Positions 60,786 to 64,000 of a stretch of 64,000 bases of DNA are shown here, one piece after another. Under the pieces are notes generated by a model. It did no database searches. It had not been told where the DNA came from and saw nothing but the letters and a program-made list of their open reading frames with translations. Made by a program: the position numbers and the translations under genes. The stretch is from Cunninghamia lanceolata. Its lineage: Eukaryota; Streptophyta; Pinopsida; Cupressales; Cupressaceae. The first letter of the stretch is position 1. Every line of letters begins with the position of its first letter. The stretch spans positions 5,704,001 through 5,768,000 of the forward strand of contig BSBN01000829.1 of assembly GCA_027924645.1 (NCBI GenBank). The letters are read 5' to 3'.

Positions 60786-60849
60786 ATTATCATAAAATTT
60801 ATTCTTTGAAGCAATGTTGTAAACTGCATTGCATCAAAGAGGGGTAAAA
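60786..60849 (+). other. E3 3' end with polypurine tract
   Basis: Short remaining piece of E3 after E5. AAAGAGGGGTAAAA at 60836-60849 directly precedes the 3' LTR and is almost identical to the tracts of E1 and E0. Confidence 0.82.
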
Positions 60850-61946
60850 TGTATACACCTAAAAATGACATGACTCAGTCTAAATAAATATTCTTAATAT
60901 TTATTTGATCCTAATTCTTCTATCAATAAATTTAAAAAAAAATTATTTATTCAATTCATATTCCTCTAAATTAATTAAATATCAAAATATTTAGTTACCT
61001 CTTCTAAAGTCAAAATTAAATAAAATTCTTTATTTAATTGAATTCTTCCAAACAATTAAATAATTCTTAATTATTTAATTAAGTCAATTCTTCCTTCAAA
61101 TATAAATAAATCAATCAAATTTATTTAAATCCTCTCAGTCTCTAAACATAAAATATAATCAAATATTTATTTATTCTTCTATCATGCCCAAACAATTAAA
61201 TAAATTTATTTATTTAATTTGCTTTCTTATTTTCTAATTCTTCAAATATCTTCCAAATCTTCTAAAAATAAATATTCTTCTTCATGCACACAAAATTAAA
61301 TTATTTGTTATTTAATTTCCTCTCAAATCATGCAAAAGCAAACCTCAAGTTGAGTTAACTAAATCAATTTTGTTTTTATCAAAAACTCCTAAAATAGAAA
61401 AAAGTTTCCTATTTTATGAAAGCATATCTTATCTTCAATAAAGGAAAAATAGTTAACTCAACATAGCTTTTGTGTGACACTTGTCTTCTTTCTATTTGTG
61501 CACATTCTCTCACTCTTTCTATACCATTGATCTTCTCATTCTTTCTATATCGTTGATCCTCTCTATCACAAGTCCATAAATTGAACCCTCTTCCTCTATT
61601 TCATCTATCCAAGCTTTTAGTATTGTTACTCTATAGGAATTATAGTGCGCCTTTGGCACCCAAGTTATTTCATTTGCTTATGATCAACAGGTTACCATAT
61701 CACCATTATCATTGTAATAAACTATTGTGGCCATTCCCACTTGACATCTTTGAATACAAAGGAAGTGCATCTTCTGAGGGCATATTCATACACAAGATCA
61801 TTTGCGACAGGCCATCAATGGAAGCCATGAGGTAAAGAGGTTTGTTGAGGTATTGTTCATTGTTTTAGATCTTCTTTATTTCTATATTTCATTAAGTTAT
61901 GGGTATTATTGATATCTTTGATATTTATGCATAATTTCCCTTAACA
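60850..61946 (+). repeat. E3 3' LTR
   Basis: 1,097 bp, TGTATACACC to CCCTTAACA, collinear with 28606-29705 with small indels. The hairpin AATTAAATAAA with a 4-base loop is kept near 61194-61220. Confidence 0.92.
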
Positions 61947-61951
61947 AGGGC

Positions 61952-62402
61952 CTACCTGTGGTCTGACCTCTGGTAACCTCCCGTACGGACAGAAGTGCTA
62001 AAAAATGTGAGAGTATTGCAGGAACATGGGATTATGATTCACCATATCCTCTTCTCTTCTTCTAAGTGGCTCTATGTGTACAAATGTGGCACCCTTAGGG
62101 CCCACTCTTCTAATTATAATAAGCCATGTCATCCCTCCACACAGTTTTTCTTCCCTAGGGTGCAGATCACAACCATTTTTGCTCATTTTCCTTCCTGTCA
62201 ACCTAATTTTCTCTCCCCTATCCAAATTTCACCCCTATCGCATCCTTTCGAGAGCTCACCCAAATTTTTTTTATCTTTTCACTGACCTCTTGAGGGGGAA
62301 TCCCTCATCCATTTCATTCCTTCCTAGTAGCTAGGGCATATTTTGCCTTGACCTAATGTCACTTCCCTGCTAGGTCTTGATGCCACATCAAAGAGGGGCA
62401 AA
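61952..62402 (+). other. E1 3' end with polypurine tract
   Basis: Non-coding piece of E1 that resumes after E3. No frame of note. It ends with AAAGAGGGGCAAA at 62390-62402, which abuts the 3' LTR. Confidence 0.75.
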
Positions 62403-63523
62403 TGTAGACACCTAAAAATGTCTTCATTGTCAAACTGACTCTTGACATCCCTAAACATACCAATTTCACTTCTAATCAATTAATTAAATTTTTATTTAAT
62501 TAATTATCCCTTCATCACCTAATTTTTAATCATTTTATCCCCTACAATTAGATGAATTTTATTAATTCAATAGTCCAACCTTACCCAATTAATCAAATAA
62601 ATATGCAATATTTATTTGGTTAATTTCCCCTTTTCCATTAAACCCAATTAATTAGTTAAATTATGTTTATCTAATTAATTTAGCCTATTAATTAACCTAT
62701 CCTTACCCTATTTAATTAAATATATATTATTTAATTACCTAGCCTAACATTCATGACCCTAGACCTAGGATTAATTAAATAAAACCTTATTTAATTAATC
62801 TTAACCTCTCATTAACCCATTCCTTAATTTTTTTCAGCCATATTAATTAGGCTAATCACCTTAATTAAATTGGTCAAATCTTGATTAACACCCTTCCCCA
62901 CATCCTCCAAATAAAAAATTGAAATATATCCCATATAAATCAATTTTTTATACACATGTCATAATCCTCATTTAATACCTCTTTCACCCCTTACACATGT
63001 CATAACTCATTAATATCCACTCTTCCCCAAATGAATTTTTAATTCATTTTACTCTTCCCCATGTGAATTTTTAGTTCACTAATAATCCATCTCACCCAAC
63101 CTTATTTAATTCATCCCTTTCCCAAGATGAATTTAAAATTTATCTTTATTCCTAGCCCTCCATTTTTCAAGATGAAATCTAAGCCCTCCACATCATCTTC
63201 ATCCTCCACCATTGATCTCTCAAATCAATCTCAACCATTGGATCAAAATCCCTCCAAAATACCTATAAATACAACATCCTCCAAGCCATTTTATCATCCA
63301 TTTTATAAGTAAAGTTACCATGCCAAAATATCTCTTCAGCTAATTTGTGTGTTGCACTTGTGAGAGCATTTCACATATAATCTCTCATCTTGGGTATATC
63401 TAGAAGCTCTTGTGTGCAAGCTTGTACACCCTATCTTAGATTGGTGGTCATTGTGAGGTATAAGCTTGTGTTATTCATGCATTTGTTTATGTTTTTACTT
63501 CATTTTGGATCTCACTAATCACA
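62403..63523 (+). repeat. E1 3' LTR
   Basis: 1,121 bp, collinear with 1246-2363. It has a hairpin AATTAATTAAAT with its complement around a 4-base loop at 62478-62505, partly lost in the 5' LTR. Followed by CCCTA, the target duplication. Confidence 0.92.
63264..63271 (+). promoter_or_regulatory. TATA box of E1 3' LTR
   Basis: TATAAATA, at the same place as 2105-2112 in the 5' LTR. Confidence 0.55.
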
Positions 63524-63528
63524 CCCTA

Positions 63529-63725
63529 TTTTCTTCCCATGAACCCTAGCTTTTCATCCTTCTGTCCTCTTATCATGAGTCAACCCAGGCTTTTCCCAAC
63601 AGCCTATTTTTCCTCTTGAGGAGGCATCATCCACCAGTTTCACTGGGGCATAGCCTATTTATCCAACGTATCAAATCTTCTTTAAAATAATGACCTAACA
63701 GACATTGTCTCAAAGAGGGGCAAAA
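63529..63725 (+). mobile_element. E0 3' end with polypurine tract
   Basis: Continuation of 1-1245 after E1. It ends with AAAGAGGGGCAAAA at 63712-63725, the same tract type as E1 and E3, directly before an LTR start. So E1 inserted about 200 bp upstream of the E0 3' LTR. Confidence 0.75.
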
Positions 63726-64000
63726 TGTAGACACCCAAAATTGACCCATTTTAACATTTATACATTTTTTGCATTGCATACATTATGTCCTCTAGCACAC
63801 TTGTAATCAAGAATCCCATTTTCTTTTGTATCTCCATAATTAATTAAATAAATTCTATTTATTTAATTAATTTTTTTTCTTCTATTTTCCATAAATAAAT
63901 AAATAATTTTAAATTATTTAATTACCTCATCTTTCTTCTTAAAAAAAAAGTAAAATCCATATTTTATTTATTTTCCCTACCATGCAAGTAAATTAAATAA
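63726..64000 (+). repeat. E0 3' LTR, cut by the window end
   Basis: Begins TGTAGACACCC right after the purine tract. It contains the 35-bp palindrome with 15-bp arms at 63838-63872, identical in its arms to those in solo LTR S1. Only the first 275 bp are in the window. Confidence 0.8.

Larger units (their letters stand above)
28606..61946 (+). mobile_element. E3: second Tat-like Ty3/gypsy element
   Basis: LTRs at 28606-29705 and 60850-61946 start TGTATACACC and end CCCTTAACA. The flanking 5-mers are AGGGT and AGGGC, a 4/5 target duplication. A primer-site-like TGGTGCCCACC follows the 5' LTR and AAAGAGGGGTAAAA precedes the 3' LTR. Without E4, E5 and their duplications it is about 12.9 kb. Gene order is gag, protease, G-patch-like block, reverse transcriptase, partly deleted RNase H pair, integrase. 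No antisense PMD frame is present. Inserted in the 3' spacer of E1. Confidence 0.9.
1246..63523 (+). mobile_element. E1: giant Tat-like Ty3/gypsy element, host of the nest
   Basis: Bounded by two LTRs of 1118 and 1121 bp that start TGTAGACACC and end CTAATCACA. A primer-binding-like TGG follows the left one and the tract AAAGAGGGGCAAA precedes the right one. The 5 bp before the left LTR and after the right LTR are both CCCTA, so these are two ends of one insertion although they lie 60 kb apart. Removing E2, E3, two solo LTRs and their target duplications leaves roughly 19 kb. Order: LTR, 3-kb leader, gag, protease, G-patch-like segment, reverse transcriptase, RNase H, second RNase H, integrase, antisense PMD frame, LTR. 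The second RNase H after the first is the hallmark of the Tat lineage. All frames are broken, so it is not autonomous. Confidence 0.9.

Noticed and set aside
1..64000. tRNA, rRNA or microRNA genes
   Set aside because: No cloverleaf-like box A/B pairs or rRNA stretches recognised; the primer sites are only tRNA-complementary ends.

Overview
This window looks like one piece of a large, repeat-packed plant nuclear genome. I see no host gene, tRNA, rRNA or CRISPR array. Essentially all 64 kb can be parsed as LTR retrotransposons inserted into one another. The plant assignment rests on Tat-type Ty3/gypsy polyproteins (both a normal and a second, archaeal-type RNase H), a chromodomain-bearing Ty3/gypsy element, a Ty1/copia element, and an antisense plant-mobile-domain (PMD) reading frame. 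A large-genome seed plant, possibly a gymnosperm, fits the size and style of the elements, but the species is an inference.

Layout, oldest to youngest. E0 is the 3' part of a Tat-like element (1-1245, resuming at 63529-64000). E1 (1246-63523) is inserted in E0, with 1.12-kb LTRs at both ends and a CCCTA target duplication; without its insertions it is about 19 kb, an Ogre-like size. E1 is interrupted by a solo LTR S1 (6659-7540), by chromovirus E2 (8212-16176), by a copia-type solo LTR S2 (23734-24852, minus) and by E3 (28606-61946). E3 is a second Tat-like element, about 12.9 kb without insertions. E3 is itself interrupted by Ty1/copia element E4 (38353-45663) and by the minus-strand Ty3/gypsy element E5 (47646-60780). 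Most boundaries are fixed by TG...CA termini, primer binding sites, polypurine tracts and 5-bp target duplications, exact for E1, S2, E4 and E5 and 4/5 for S1, E2 and E3.

How the parts work together. Each full element carries LTR promoter, primer binding site, gag, protease, reverse transcriptase, RNase H and integrase, followed by a polypurine tract and 3' LTR. E1 and E3 share a G-patch-like segment between protease and reverse transcriptase, and a zinc knuckle of the form C-x2-H-x4-H-x4-C. E1 alone has a 2.4-kb antisense PMD frame between pol and the 3' LTR. E5 carries an RNase H-like domain upstream of its reverse transcriptase and LTRs built around a dozen degenerate palindromes with CACGTG-like centres. 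All coding regions are broken. In E2 the decay is almost purely nonsense: I count 19 in-frame stops in about 1,570 codons, 15 of them TAG, with no frameshift, which suggests deamination of methylated CAG sites.

The most interesting points are the antisense PMD frame with its leader-like repeats, the palindrome array in the E5 LTRs, the G-patch segments, the conserved 35-bp LTR hairpin, and the fully resolvable nesting order.
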